Shown piece after piece: positions 23,101 to 35,499 of a stretch of DNA of 64,000 nt. The stretch's first letter is position 1; every line of letters starts with the position of its first letter. Origin of the DNA: Luzula sylvatica (Eukaryota; Streptophyta; Magnoliopsida; Poales; Juncaceae); assembly GCA_946800325.1 (NCBI GenBank), contig OX326957.1, positions 16,800,591 to 16,864,590 on the forward strand. The letters are read 5' to 3'. The notes below the pieces were generated by a model. That model made no database searches. It was not told the DNA's origin and worked only from the letters and a program-made list of their open reading frames with translations. The position numbers were made by a program, and so were the translations under genes.

Positions 23101-24815
23101 AATGAGTTTATAAGAAGAAGATGAACGATGAAGGTGAAATTGATAGGTACAAGGCACGTTTAGTGGTGCGTGCTATCGGCGAAAAGCGGGAATTGACAAG
23201 GATGAGGTTTTTGTCCCGGTTGCGAGGATGGAAACAATCCAACTTCTCATATCTCAAGCGGCACAATTCAAGTGGCCGATCTATCAAATGAACGTAAAAT
23301 CAGCATTCTTAAATGGTGTGCTAGAAGAAGAACTGTACGTGAAGCAACCACCCGGTTATATGAAAGCCGGAGATGAGAAAAAGGTCTTGAAGTTGAGGAA
23401 GACGCTATATGGGCTGAAGCAAGCACCTCGAGCACGGAACACTCACATTGACACCAACTTCAAGAAAAGCAGGTTCATGCAATGTCCCTACGAACATGTC
23501 TTGTACGTGAAAAAGAGAGAAGATAATTTGTTGTTCGTGGCTCTCTATGTTGACAATCTTATTTTCATGGGAAATAATAAGGAGATGATACAAGAATTTA
23601 AGGCAATAATGACTCGGGAGTTCGAGATGACCGATTTGAGCTTAATGAATATTTTCTCGGTCTTGAAGTTAAACAAGTAGAGTCAGGGATCTTTGTGTCG
23701 CAAGAGGCGTATGCAAAAGATATTTTAAAGAAGAACAATATGAAAGATTGCAATACGACATCAACATCGATGGAAGTCGGTGCAAAACTCTCAAAATTTG
23801 ATGGAGGATATAGTGTTGACGCAAGCAAGTACCGAAATTTAGTTGGTAGCTGCGGTATTTCACATGTACGAGGTCGGACATCGCGTAAAGTGTTGGCATA
23901 TTGAGTCAGTTCATGCAGGAGCCAAAATACTCACATTGGAAGGCAATCAAAAGGATTCTTCGATATATCCGAGGTATGGAGTCACTCGGGTTATATTATT
24001 CGCAATCAAATGAGTATAAACTAGTCGGTTATTCCGACAACGATTGATGCGGAGATGTAGAAGACCGAAAAAGTACATCAGGGTATGTATTTTACACGGG
24101 AGACGATTTTCACGTGGCTTTCGAAGAAGTAGTCAATTGTATTGTTGTCAACATGTGAAGCAGAATATGTGACAACATCATGGTGTGTGTGCCACGCAAT
24201 TTGGCTAAGGAGCCTGTTACACGAGTTAAAACTTTCACAACATGAGGCAACAGAAATACGAGTTGATAATAAATATGCAATTGAGTTGGCAAAGAATCCG
24301 GTGCATCACGAGAGGAGCAAACATATCGACATTCGCTTCCATTTTATTCGGAAACATGTGAAGGAAGAAAATGTGTGAATGAGTCATGTTACGACTCATG
24401 ATCAAGTAGCGGATATGTTCACAAAATCGCTTCCGAAGGTGTTGCTCGACAACTACAAGACAATGATCGGAATGAAGGATGGAAACAAAATTAAATTTAT
24501 GGAGGAGTGTTGAAAAATAAATTTGATTAAAATGTTTTAGGTTCATGTTTTATTGAATTCAATGTATGAGTGTGAAATGTCAAGTTAATTTAGGGAATAT
24601 GATTCATGAACTTGATATTAGAGAGAAGTTAATGTGAGAGTTAAATGTGATTCATGACATGTATGAATTATCTAGCATATATATAGGATCTCATTTCATT
24701 TGTAAGGGTAAGAAATTAAGAGGGAGAAAGTAATAGAAACAACTATTGAAATTTATTAAGAACAATTCTTTTTTCTTCCTCCATTAAAATCTGAGTATTG
24801 TAAGCTTATTCAACA
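20161..24815 (+). mobile_element. Ty1/copia LTR retrotransposon, complete but dead
   Basis: 5' LTR 20161-20484 (324 bp) and 3' LTR 24508-24815 (308 bp) both run TGTTGAA...CAACA. The flanks are ggaat and ggaaa, an almost exact 5-bp duplication. The primer-binding site ttggtatcat (20487-20496) fits initiator tRNA-Met, and the purine tract ggaggag precedes the 3' LTR. A TATA box (cttataaata) is near 20343. The LTRs differ by a 16-bp indel and roughly 9% substitutions, so the insertion is old. It sits inside the inferred NLR intron in the opposite orientation. Confidence 0.95.
20502..24450 (+). pseudogene. Copia gag-pol polyprotein remains
   Basis: The order gag, protease, integrase, RT and RNase H is that of Ty1/copia. 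Gag starts MTNSEKISLGGIPLPRL and has a CCHC knuckle CYNCGKTGHYAKEC (near 21391). The protease site is YLDTCANNHMCG, with Cys replacing the Gly of DTG. The integrase core includes FIDDYTRKTW, WSDRGREY and NGVAERKNQT (22104-22469). RT shows AFLNGVLEEELYVKQPPG and GLKQAPRA, but the catalytic YVDD reads YVDN. RNase H has STCEAEY and HIDIRFHFIR, then a closing ADMFTKSLP. At least eight stops or frameshifts break it, one of them a tandem duplication of gctggatc near 21091-21106. Confidence 0.9.
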
Positions 24816-24833
24816 GGAAACAATATACACGAT

Positions 24834-25000
24834 AAGAGGAAGTGCCGCCCAAGTTTCTCAACCGATTGTTAAAAGAAAGGGAAGTAGTACACAAGATCGA
24901 GGAGGAAGGGCCGTCCAAGTTTCTCAACCCTTTGTTAAAAGAGAGGGAAGTAGTACACAAGATCGAGGAGGAAGGGTTGTCCAAGTCTCAATCCAAGGTT
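24834..25000 (+). repeat. 66-bp tandem repeat, open in one frame
   Basis: Units starting at about 24845, 24911 and 24977 (partial) repeat every 66 bp, a multiple of three. In one plus-strand frame they read QVSQPxVKRxGSSTQDRGG, 22 residues per unit, ending at a stop after VSIQG. It directly follows the copia element. The sequence before the copia (20100-20160) is also open in places, so this may be a relic exon split by the insertion; I do not recognise it. Confidence 0.6.
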
Positions 25001-26364
25001 AAAGACTTATCATAAACCCACAGAGGAGGATACCAGTCAGCAATCGACACTTACATGCGATATTTGACAAGAGGGAGACTTACAAAAGGAGACAGCCAAA
25101 ACCAACACAATTCATTGAAAAGATGCTAATAGAAAGAGCAAAGATTCTTCCAATCTTGCTATTCGCAAATTATCCCGTGACATATTCCATATTCAAGACC
25201 TGAAGATCAAGAAGAGGGAGATCAACATTAATCGACACTATTCGATATCTTAAGATACCGTTCTAGTTATTGAATAAATGAAAACGGTATCTATTGACGT
25301 GAAAGAATATACAAGGAACATATTTTTCCAAATATATATATCATGTTGGACTCAGGACTTGTTCTATCTATAGGTCTTAAGAATTTCGAGTTTCATATTC
25401 AAAATTTTCAGGAGTCCAACTTGAAGAAGATAATTTATCCGGTTCAAATAAGTATAATTATAATAAAACAATTAAAAATCATAAGAAATAATGTAGTTTA
25501 TTGGCGAAATTGTTTAATCATTATTTTTGCACGTTAACTTGAAAAAAAATTAATTTAGCCAATTTCGCCAAGCGAAAGAGGGAAATAATATTTTTTTATA
25601 ATTATTCTCATTTAAAAATAGCAAATAATTTTTTTTTGCATTTTCGCCAACCCTGCTGGTGAAAGTGTCTGTTCAAGGATATTTTTGTATGATTTTAAGG
25701 ACCTATATATAAATTTGTTATTAATTTTTACTGGTATCTCCATATTGAATTCCGTTTGTTTTGTTAGATTTTCTATTGTGTGAAATCATATAGGTTTATC
25801 CTGAATTTTTAATTTATTTATATTTTTATATTAATGATGAATTTATGTGAAAAATTAGCATTACAAGATTTCTAGTGATGTTTAAAATTATATTAAAATA
25901 TTTTTTCCTTATTTATCTGTTTGTGCATCTTCTTTATGCTTGGAAATTTGTTTGTTTAATAAAAAAAGAAAAATTTAGATAATAAGGTTAAATTGCTATC
26001 AAAATTATTCACCTTTTTCATGTTTCGTAAAATAGATTTCACTACTTTCTATATATTTTCAAATCATCAAAATATATGATGTTTAATATTCCTTGTCTAG
26101 TTTGTTCATCTATTTGTTTAAATTGCTATCACAATTTTATTTATTTTTCTATTTATTATGGTTTTTAGAAATGAAAATAAGAAAAACTTCTAAAAGTTGA
26201 TATATGAACCGAAATGTTGTGGGTTTCCACCGAAATATCATCGAATAACGACTTTTTACTGTATGAGAAATATTGTGGGGTTCATCTATTTGTTTTCATA
26301 AGAATCAATTCGATGACATTTCTATGAATGGTTACAGGACGTGTATATTTTTACTTATAATTTT
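25001..26364. other. AT-rich intronic/intergenic sequence
   Basis: No gene or bounded repeat recognised. Confidence 0.5.
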
Positions 26365-26550
26365 TTAACCATTGGATTTGATTTGAGATTTGTGATTTTT
26401 AATGGTGTCTATACTTATTTGTTCTCATCATATTGATGATATCAATTAAAAATTGTGCTCATCATTAAATGTACAAATCTCAAAACAAATTCAATGATCG
26501 AAAAATCCTAAGTATTAACCCCATGATATTTACTTAAGTATCTTAGTCAT
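26365..26550. mobile_element. Diverged copy of the 9.5-kb foldback MITE
   Basis: The right end (caaatctcaaaacaaattca, aaaaatcctaagta, cttaagtatcttag) matches the right end of the MITE at 9522-9740. The left arm (ttaaccattggatttgattt) is recognisable but its terminus has decayed. Confidence 0.7.
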
Positions 26551-27051
26551 CTTCATGTATTTGAGTATGTGTATTTTTTGATATTTTGATATTATTTTCG
26601 GTTCAATATTTTTGGTTTTAATAAATCATTTTCAATATGAATATATTAATTTCAAAATTAATAAACTATTTATGCTATTAATATATCGTTATGTATAAAA
26701 CAACGGAGTTTTAAGTTTTTTTTTTTGTAAACCTTGACACTAGAAAATGTGATAATATAACATAGTGCAGAGTAAAATTATAAAGTTTCGCTAAAAAAGT
26801 AATTAGAATTTCTAATGAAATAGAAATATAATAAATCCAGTATTTATTAATTGAAATATCATACGTCCACAATTAGAACGCAATACAACATACCACCGAA
26901 TGAACACCTTTAATTATCTTCCATCCTTTTTTCCTCTTGGAGAGGGTGAAAAAGACGAGAGAAGCTTGATTGGCGGAAGAGAAAAGGGAGAAGAATATTT
27001 TTTTCAATATTACTTTTAATTGAATGTGCAATGAATGTGCAACAGCACAAT

Positions 27052-27056
<5 letters not shown>

Positions 27057-27132
<76 letters not shown>
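27057..27132. repeat. (TA)n microsatellite
   Basis: An uninterrupted TA tract of about 76 bp. The sequence just right of it (27136-27195) matches the loop and arm of the MITE at 31655-31900, so the tract may lie inside a degraded member of that family. Confidence 0.9.
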
Positions 27133-27136
<4 letters not shown>

Positions 27137-27349
27137 CAACGCATCAACAGTAAACTGATATTAAAAAAATAATTACTCTTCTCCAAAATGTACCTGTCGT
27201 ATTCTCCGTATTTATACTATTGCATTCATATTTGTACTTATTTTGAATTAAAATCAACCTCTCGACTTTTCCAAAGTAGAGAGGTTTGTTAATTGTAATT
27301 AAATCTGTTTAAGAATTCTCGATTTTTGAAAAATCGATCATTTTAACAT

Positions 27350-27366
27350 CTCTCGACTTATGTATG

Positions 27367-27402
<36 letters not shown>

Positions 27403-27415
27403 GTCGAGAGTGTTA
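27350..27415. repeat. (TATG)n microsatellite framed by an inverted repeat
   Basis: About nine TATG-like units lie between ctctcgactt and aagtcgagag, a 10-bp inverted pair. Confidence 0.8.
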
Positions 27416-28389
27416 TTTCAGGAATTATCAAACTATGTTGGCTATTTTGATTATTTGCAAACTTATTTCGTCTACAAACCAAAATTTTCCAAAATTATAA
27501 TAGACGTGTGTTAATTAGGTGAACCGTGCGGTACAAAATGTTGATAAACTCAAACACAATAAAATATCCATGATCAATTTTATTTAGCTCAAGTTATTAG
27601 GAGAATAGAACTGTAAGAGCACGTTCCGTGCTCTAGGCTCTACTTCAAAACAAAATTAAGAGAATAATTTAAGAACCAAATAATTGACGAACTAATTTAC
27701 GAACAAAATAATTTGAGAAATAATTTAATAATGTAATTAAGAGAGCAATTTAATGAAGTAATTTAACGTAGATAGGTAGTGTAAAATTAGTGAGCTTATA
27801 AATAAATATATAAGAGCGACCAAATTACATATTCAGGAAATACAAAAGAATATGTTGTAAGAATTTATTAAAGTAATAAAAAAAGTGTTATTTGAGCGAT
27901 ATTTGAAATTATATTCAAATTCTATCCGAATTTGATCAACACAAAATTGATTGGGGTTAATAATATGTGAAAGTGTATGCAATGTTTTGAGCTAAATTTC
28001 CATCAGAGAAAAGTAGGTCTACATTTCCCTATAGTACGGTAATTATTAATTATTAATTAATAGTTATAATTTTAGGAAAATCCCTCTCTTCTCGTGCCTC
28101 CACATCACCACCTTATTATGCCTCCACATCACCACTGTACTTGGAATATTTTCAGAAAACTCCTTAAATTTTTAGATATTGTAAAAAACCAATTAATTTA
28201 CATATGTATTCATTAAAAAAAACTATTTTTTTTAATTTTAAAAAAAATCTTAAAATTTTTGAAATATATAATAATTAAAAAAAATTACTATATGGTATAT
28301 GTTATATAATTTTAATATTTCATTCATTAGAAATATTCGACTTATATATTGTTTTTCTTGAAAAACTAACATAAAATTATAATAAGTTG

Positions 28390-28610
28390 AACAATATTAT
28401 TAAAAGAACATCTTGCAAATATTTAAAAAAATATCATAAAAATGTTAAAAAATACATAAAAGGTAAACTAAAATAAAAAGATAGATGTTAAAATAGTTAT
28501 TTTCTATGAATATATTTGCAAGGTGTTTATTTTATTATTATTTAATGTTAGTTTTTTGTGAATAAAGAATGGAATATTAAAATTATATAAACACGGTATG
28601 TAATAATTTA
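28390..28610 (-). repeat. Dispersed repeat, inverted relative of 12960-13170
   Basis: Shares blocks with 12960-13170 in opposite orientation (aggtgtttattttatt, ttgcaaatattt, ataaacac). It is also partly self-complementary. The family is unclassified. Confidence 0.6.
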
Positions 28611-28685
28611 ATTTTTTTGAAATCACTACGTGTTAAAAAGTGTTTATGAATTTTCGTAAAATTAATAAAAAATAACTTTTAATTT

Positions 28686-29345
28686 TTTTTTTTTTATGGG
28701 TCGGCAAATGCCCACCGATAAGATCATATTAAATAAAATGGATCATTTACATAGGAAATTAATTAGGAATCCTACGAGTTAGAGGTACCGTTAGATGTTA
28801 ATCCTTCATTGTTTCCTACTCCATGTGATTAGGTCTTCGATTATCTGTCTAACTCTTACTATTGGAGTCCTTGATTTATTTTGGAAGATTCGGAGATTTC
28901 GTTCCTTCCAAATATTCCATGTTGTTGCTAGCCATAAGGTGTCCCCCATTTTCCAATGATCCTCATGAATCGAGGCTCTCAAGCCGTTCCATATGTTTAA
29001 GGTTGTTGAGTCATTCAGTACCCCAGGCAACGATGTGATTCTTTATATTTGTCTCCATATAGCTTGTGTGTACGGGCAACTAACAAGGAGGTGATCTCGA
29101 TCCTCTTGTTGCCTTTTACATAGGGTACATAGCGGCTCATGCGGCCATCCTTTTTTCATCAAAAGGTCGGCCGTATTAATTCTTTGATGTAAGGCTAACC
29201 ACATAAAGAATCGCACCTTAAGTGGAGCTTTTGAATTCCAAACTTGACTTTGCCAATTATTTCTAATTCCGGGATCTATTAGAAAGTTGTAAGCGGATTT
29301 TGTGGAGAAGATGTTATTTCTCTCTCATTTCCAAATTGTCTCGTT
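28686..29345 (-). mobile_element. 5'-truncated LINE (family C), 3' end only
   Basis: On the minus strand the block ends in a poly(A) run (T-run at 28683-28696 on plus). The coding remnant is the C-terminal zinc-binding domain of an L1 reverse transcriptase: HEPLCTLCKRQQEDRDHLL, then a region with WNIWKERNLRIFQNK. One stop breaks it near 29038. Everything upstream, including the RT core, is missing, as expected for incomplete reverse transcription. Confidence 0.8.
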
Positions 29346-29679
29346 TATATTAAATTTGTGTAGTATGGAATTTTGATAGAATAGTTACAGATTTATGATT
29401 TCATGTAATTAATTCAATGTAATAAACTAGATTATTAGATAAGATCAAATTACCCGTTACAAGTTACTGGGGTTAACGGCTATATTTTACATACAAAAAA
29501 GTACATTCAGTTGGATCATTGTTATATATCTAACAAATTTGACACCAAACTGTTCGATTAAGTAGTAACTAGTAAAGTCGGTGAGTTTGTTAATTAGAAA
29601 CTCTAAATCATTAATGAAATCACTCCAGAAGCCTCCACATTTTATTTGGTAATTAAAATTAAATAGTAATCATTATCAC

Positions 29680-30017
29680 CTGTTTAAGGCCTGAACCTCA
29701 GACTGTTCGTAGGTGAGTTCGTTAATTATGCTCGTAGCGTCGTATGCGGCACTTTTTAGATGTGGAAGGAGATGGTCAATGTCATCGTATTTGAGGCGCC
29801 AACATTCAGATCTCTCAATCAGCTTCCCAGCCTTCGGAATTAAGATGGGGAGCATCACGAGATTGTCATGAAGATTCGGATCCTCCCGTAGTACTTGCGA
29901 CCACTGATAGAATGTTGACATCGTATTCATCGCACCTTCCACCTCGTCAACTCCACTTTTCACTTCGTCATATCCACTTTTCACGATTCTTGCTATCCGG
30001 ACAATGTTTGATATCAT
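29680..30017 (-). CDS. NLR gene, first exon: coiled-coil (Rx N-type) domain
   Basis: Encodes residues 1-113 of the predicted 1009-residue receptor, from ATG at 30017. The N-terminal CC domain of such proteins signals and contacts the NBS. WRLKYDDIDHLLPHLKSAAY and DATSIINELTYEQ fit the Rx-N signature (normally LKDAVYDAEDLLDEF). The conserved ED pair reads AT here. The frame ends at a strong splice donor; without splicing it stops two codons later. The main exon begins NATRELLSSC and continues the region that normally follows the CC helices, so the two pieces are complementary with no gap. Upstream (30018-30100) I see no clear promoter, only an A/T-rich ctataaag close to the ATG. Confidence 0.75.
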
Positions 30018-31654
30018 TGTACGTATTGCTTTCTTTATAGGAATTCTCTATTAGATCAGTATTTCCTCTCAAGAAATGTTTTGTTGTGTGTGTGTTTTGG
30101 GATTTGGGGGAGGAGATAAGCGCAAGAGAAAGCATTAACTAGTAAATTAATTTCTGTAGCTTGCACGAAACAACTCAAATCAAGGTCAAAGGGGATACTT
30201 TTTCCAAATCGATCCATGTAAAATCTCGAATTGTCATGGGTACTTCTGACAACTGATGAAATTATTTAATTCGTTATTATCACAAAGAAATAATTTAAAT
30301 AATCATAACAAACAATTTTATAATATAAGTGATGAAACACCCTTGATGAGTTTTATGTCTTTTAAAAGGATATCATTGCTGTATAAAAAAGGTGGATTCC
30401 CTTAATTGTATAATTCATGAGGTTAGAGAAAATGATGTCCGGATATTTATGGTGCGAATAAATTGCTCGATTTATCCAGTGGAAGTGCAATATTTGTGCT
30501 TAAACACTCAAAGTTCAGACATAAAGTTTCGTATAAATTTACAGTTTACACTCAATCTCTCTTATTGTTTCATATTAGAGATGAGTTCGACGATTATTGT
30601 TTTTTACCGCCCTATTTTTTTTTTTTTTTTTTTGTTAGATATTTTTTCCATTCTTACACAAATTGAAATTATATTGTGAGTACTTTTTTAAATATTTCTT
30701 TTAATTAACAAAAATTAATGAAATCATCAAAATTAATTTGAACTTACAATATAATAGGAGATCTAATTAATTACAAATATCTTTTTAAAATTGAAAAGGT
30801 TTTATCATAGAACTCCCTATTCAAAATATTACGAACACGCTATTTATGATATTACAGCATGGCAATTGAAGCCTCAAACAAAGATTTGAGCTTCCAACTA
30901 TAGTACAAATAAAGAAATTACGAGAAGATATATAGAAAACTGTAGCGAACAAATCGTGGAATAATAATAGAAAAAAAATATATTATTATTAAAGTTTAAT
31001 GAATTCAACTCAAAATAATTACATGATCAAATAATGAAATAAGAGGAGGGGTGTAATATGTTCAACTCCCTATTCTCATCATGGTGAGCCCTAGTCCCGC
31101 GATTAAAGGCCTTGCCCCGAAACGCTAGTTTGCTGGCGATTTGCGTTGATTAATCTAGATAATGGTAAAAAACAATAAGAGAGATTGAGAGGTAAAAGGT
31201 GAGTTGATTAATCCAGAAAAGGATGGTGGCGCCAACTTATCTCTAGTCAGATTGTTAGGAATTAAGAGACAAATTGAGAGAAGTAACAAACAATAGAGCT
31301 TAAAGGTAAGTTCAAGTTTTAATGATAAAGATGAGAGTTATTTTTGGGGAAGAAGAAGTAAGTGGGAAAAAAATAAGGAGCATTTATGCATGTAATCGGT
31401 TTTAAGATGAAAATTCAAATAATAATTCCATTTTGATAATATTTCACCCATAACTGATTTAAAAATTCCGGTGGTACCAGGTTTTAAAATTTCGCTAGTC
31501 AAAATTCTTTCTGACACGCATGTTATAAAATTTTAATTGAAAATATGATATATTTCCTCAAATTTTACCATAACATACTCTATGATCTAATTAGTACATT
31601 TAATTAAAATGATATGTAGCACATGTTACCTATTAATAAATTGGAATTAATATT
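30018..31654. other. Intergenic sequence upstream of the NLR gene
   Basis: Likely holds the NLR promoter. It includes a T-run at 30612-30632. No gene recognised. Confidence 0.45.
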
Positions 31655-31900
31655 AATGAATATTTAACGAAATGTTTGAATTATCACGTTAATTAAATGT
31701 AATAGTTCATTAATGGAGAATTCGGTGGGTAAATTTTGGAGAAGAATAATTTTTTTTTTTAAAATCAGGTTTACTGGTTCACGTTGAAAAAAATATATAG
31801 AATTTTACTCTTCTCCAAAATTTACCCACCGAAATTTCCATTATTGAAAATTTACATTTAATTAATGTGATAATTAAAACATATCATTAAATATTTCTAA
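31655..31900. mobile_element. Foldback MITE (about 246 bp)
   Basis: Arms of about 95 bp: the left contains cggtgggtaaattttggaga, the right tctccaaaatttacccaccg. Pairing extends outward through ttaattaaatgtaa and ttacatttaattaa. A loop-plus-arm relative lies at 27136-27195. Confidence 0.8.
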
Positions 31901-32934
31901 AAATCGTATTATTAATATGACTTATTTCGACCACAATATTATAAACAAGATTAACTGTTGTTTCCAAATATTTAATTTCATAGATTTATTAATATAAATA
32001 ACTTTTATTCTATTCGTTATAAGTATATAATTATGAAAATAAATTGTATGTGTTTCGTAACATATAACAATCATAATAATCAACTAAATGGAGAAAAAAC
32101 TCCCGAAAGCAATTATAATACAGTTTTCAAAGATATCAAACATTAGAGACAAAAAAAAAGTCATATTACAATTTTCTCATAAATTACTCTCAATTCACAA
32201 ATATTGCTCTTAAAATTTCACCATTCTATAATTTAACTAAAAAAGTACATTAGACCACATAAACCTTAAATGATAGTTTAAGTAACATAAAAAATGATCA
32301 AATGACATAATTAAATGTAAAATAACATCATATTATCTCAAAAGCAAAATCCACAAAATAAAAAACCCAAATTTAAATCACAGAATCAAATTCTTGTAAA
32401 AATCTGAGAAATAAATAAATAAAAGGAAAAAATTGTTTTGTAAAATAAATTTTGTATCTTAATTTATCCAATATTAAAATTGTTTTCGTTCGAATCCTTA
32501 CATAAATCAAAAGATACCGCAAGATGCAGGACTCAAACTTTGTCTATTGTTGTAGGAGAAAAAATGTCACTGCCTAAGCTAAATTAAATATATGTAAATG
32601 TTTAGAAATTTATTGATAACCATTGCACAATCGGCGACTGTATTGTTGCGCGCATGATAGTCTCCGGGAGAAATTTGAATAAACTCTATAAATGTTTAAT
32701 AATGATTATCATGCGTGCATAATGTATTGGGAGAAATTTGAATTTTATCATCTATGTAAATATTTAATAATGTTTTGATTATTTTGTTACGATTCAATGT
32801 ATCCATAAAAAAAAATTATGGGCATGTTTGATTTGAGGGATTTGGGTGGAGATCTATTTCAAAATAGAAGATAAGTTCAAAATTCTATGATTGATTTCAT
32901 AGTGTATCGTATTTCAAATTTCTTATATATATAT
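31901..32934. other. AT-rich intergenic sequence
   Basis: No gene seen. An internal repeat of gggagaaatttgaat occurs near 32665 and 32728. At 32821 gggcatgtttgattt resembles a Harbinger-type end without a partner. Confidence 0.5.
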
Positions 32935-33509
32935 ACGAATTTAAATCTTGCTACTTGGCTTGTCTGATTTTGTATGAAGTAAATGGAATCATCAGCATAA
33001 TATAGTCCTGTTTTTTTTTATCTTCTAAAAACCGGTTTGATGAATCCATTGTTATTCATTATTTGAAATATCTTGGCTAATACGTAACGTCCATTGCAAG
33101 TATGAATAAAAAAGGTGATAACACATCACCTTGTCTGACTCTTTTTTCCAATCTTATAGATTTTCCAATTGTGTTGTTGAGTTTGACTTTTGTATATCCT
33201 TTGAAAACCGATTGTTCTATCCAACTGCACATTTTAGGTCCAAAATCTCTTGCCTTTAATACTTGCATGATGAATTCCCATGAGATAGAATCAAAGGCCT
33301 TGGCCACATCTGCTTTGAATAGTATCATATGTCCTTTATATTCATAAACTGAGTCTACCATCTCTTGTGCATACGCAAATCCGTCAATGATATTCTTATT
33401 TTTAACAAAGCCAGATTGCATGATCAACTAGTTTTTGTATGTGTCGTTGTACTTTTGTTGCTAAAATTTTGGAAAATATTCTTTGCACTGCATGAATCAA
33501 GCTTATTGG
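32935..33509 (-). mobile_element. LINE A fragment, antisense (copy 3)
   Basis: Corresponds to about 2090-2665 of copy 1: RT motifs VAKAFDSISWEFI, RVRQGDVLSPFLF and YADDS. It shares the 5-nt frameshift seen just before YADD in copies 1 and 2. The right end is cut exactly where the copia LTR at 33510 begins. Confidence 0.9.
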
Positions 33510-34113
33510 TGAAAGAAATATGGCTTAAGAATTAACTTGCAAGAATTTATATGTATAGGCAAATCTGCAGTCAGAACTGAGTTCGTTCGAACGAACTCTT
33601 TTGTGCGTTCGGAACGGACTTATTCGTGATAGTCGGAAGAGAGTGCGTTCGAACGAACTATTTAAGTGCGTTCGAACGAACTGATTTCCTATATATATAT
33701 AATTCTGATTTCATTTTAACCTAAGCTAATTTCGAGTTTTAGGGTTTTGAGCCGCCGTTTCTCTCTCTTTCTTTCACAGAAATTTAGACTAGATCTAGAG
33801 AGATTGAGAGGGGGATTTGAGCAAAGATCTTGAGAGAATCGATCGTGACGGCGACTAGAACGACGTTGGCGATTCCGATCGGACGAAATCGAGGTGGACA
33901 CGAGTAGAGGGATTGCACGAGCACTCCTTGGAGAAGGTTCACGGATTTGGAGAAAAAGACATCACGTACTAATTTGTACGAGGTAATTTCTCCAACTCTT
34001 CCTTTTTGGATGGTTTTCGGGCGTGATCCCGGTAGAATTAGGTTACGCATGCGAAACTAATTCCGCTGCACACATTGATAAACATGTGCGTAACCTTACA
34101 GTGGTATCAGAAC

Positions 34114-35499
34114 AATCGCTCGCTAAAACCATCGAAAATCGATGTTTTATGTCGAATTTAGGAAATTTTAGAATTTTGGGCTAAAATTGCAAAATTACAT
34201 AAAACTGAGCAAGAATACATGATAGGAAAACCTTTAATAAATCAATTATTAGATATTTATATGTTATTAAAGTGTTAAACATATTGGATCTGTTGAAAAT
34301 TGGATTTTCGGAACGAAACGACAAAGAAATCAGGTTTTCAGAAAATTGACAGATTAACGTTCGTTCGAACGAACCATAGCGGACTGAACGAAACCTAGGG
34401 TTAGTTTGAACAAACTTGGAGTTGCGTTCGAACGAACCTGAGGTGAAAATTTTTCTGTCGTGCGTTAGAACGAACTTGGAGTTGCGTTCGAACGAACAAA
34501 ATTCTGGACAACCAATTTTTTTTTCTGTCAAAAATGCCCAATAATTTAAAATTTCCAATTTATAAATTCGATTCGGTATAGCATATAGCCTAAAACGGGG
34601 ATGATTGTCTGTGATTGCTTGTAATTTGTGTTGTGTGGGGACCGGTGAGTCTTCCAAATTGTACTATATTTTATTATGGGGACCGGCGAGTCTTCCAAAT
34701 TGTACTCTATTTTATTATGGGTACCGGTGAGTCTTCCAAAGTTGTAATAAAATAGGTTTAGTTTTGAAGTGCAAATTTCAAGACAAGACGACACGACACG
34801 GAGATTGGATCTTCAAGGCAAGGAATCATCGTTGGTTTTAGGGTTGGAAATTTAGGATTTTATGATTGCTCATAAAACTAAAAGGCCAATATGCTATACC
34901 GTAATATTTTATTTGTTTTTGTGAATGAATAAAATAAATGATTTTATTAAAAAAAATCCTCCCAAAATGGAACCTTTTAGACTAGTACTTGTTTATTTGT
35001 GTTGCATGCCCATAGCCTGGCACAGATTTACACGTACGTAGCAAGAAAGGCATGCATTGATTAGGAATTGACGTGTTGCATGGCCATAGTCTAGCATGTC
35101 AATTCGCTGATTGAATGATACTCCATTTTTGGTTTCGACTTGACCAATTCGCTAGCTAGGCTAGGATTTGGGGCAAGGAGTGAGTTACACACACTCTAGT
35201 TTTGAGTTGGACTCAATACCGGACCTCACGAATAAAGCAAGAATCGTTTTGGAGATGATTGGACACCGTCCTACCCGACGTGACGTATTCTCTGAGTGGT
35301 TGGCTATAGTCACCTTAGAAATACGTTAAATAGGGATCTTGTCCATTATGAGATTTAAGGTATCAAATCTCCGTTTCAATAGTGGGGGCTATTTGAAATG
35401 ATAAAATAATGGGTATTTCAAGATTATTTAAAAATGAATTTTAATATATAAAAGACCACGTTATTAATTACATTATTTTTGAAAAAATTGTAGAATTTC
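34114..35499 (+). other. Copia leader region with tandem repeats
   Basis: An untranslated leader of about 1.4 kb before gag. It contains further TTCGAACGAAC palindromes (34350-34500) and three tandem units of about 40 bp starting ggggaccggtgagtcttcc (34637-34750). It also has catggccatagtctagcat-like blocks that recur, diverged, in the leader of the copia at 39.6 kb, so the two families are related there. Confidence 0.7.

Larger units (their letters stand above)
16602..29679 (-). other. Predicted 13,078-bp intron of the NLR gene
   Basis: Inferred from matching splice sites: donor AACAG/GTGATAATG at 29680/29679 and acceptor CAACAACAG/GAACG at 16602/16601. Exon 1 ends two bases into a codon (AG) and exon 2 supplies G, giving Arg. 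Exons of 338 and 2692 bases sum to 3030, exactly 1010 codons with the stop. Inside lie a solo LTR, a copia element, two MITEs, a (TA)n tract and a truncated LINE. Where no element is listed (16602-17095, 19164-20160, 25001-26364, 29346-29679) I see only AT-rich sequence. Confidence 0.7.

Noticed and set aside
27057..27132. The long TA tract as a replication or matrix-attachment site
   Set aside because: It is a simple microsatellite, and nothing else supports such a role.
32821..32934. A Harbinger-type element starting gggcatgtttg
   Set aside because: No matching right end or TAA duplication; it runs straight into the LINE A fragment.
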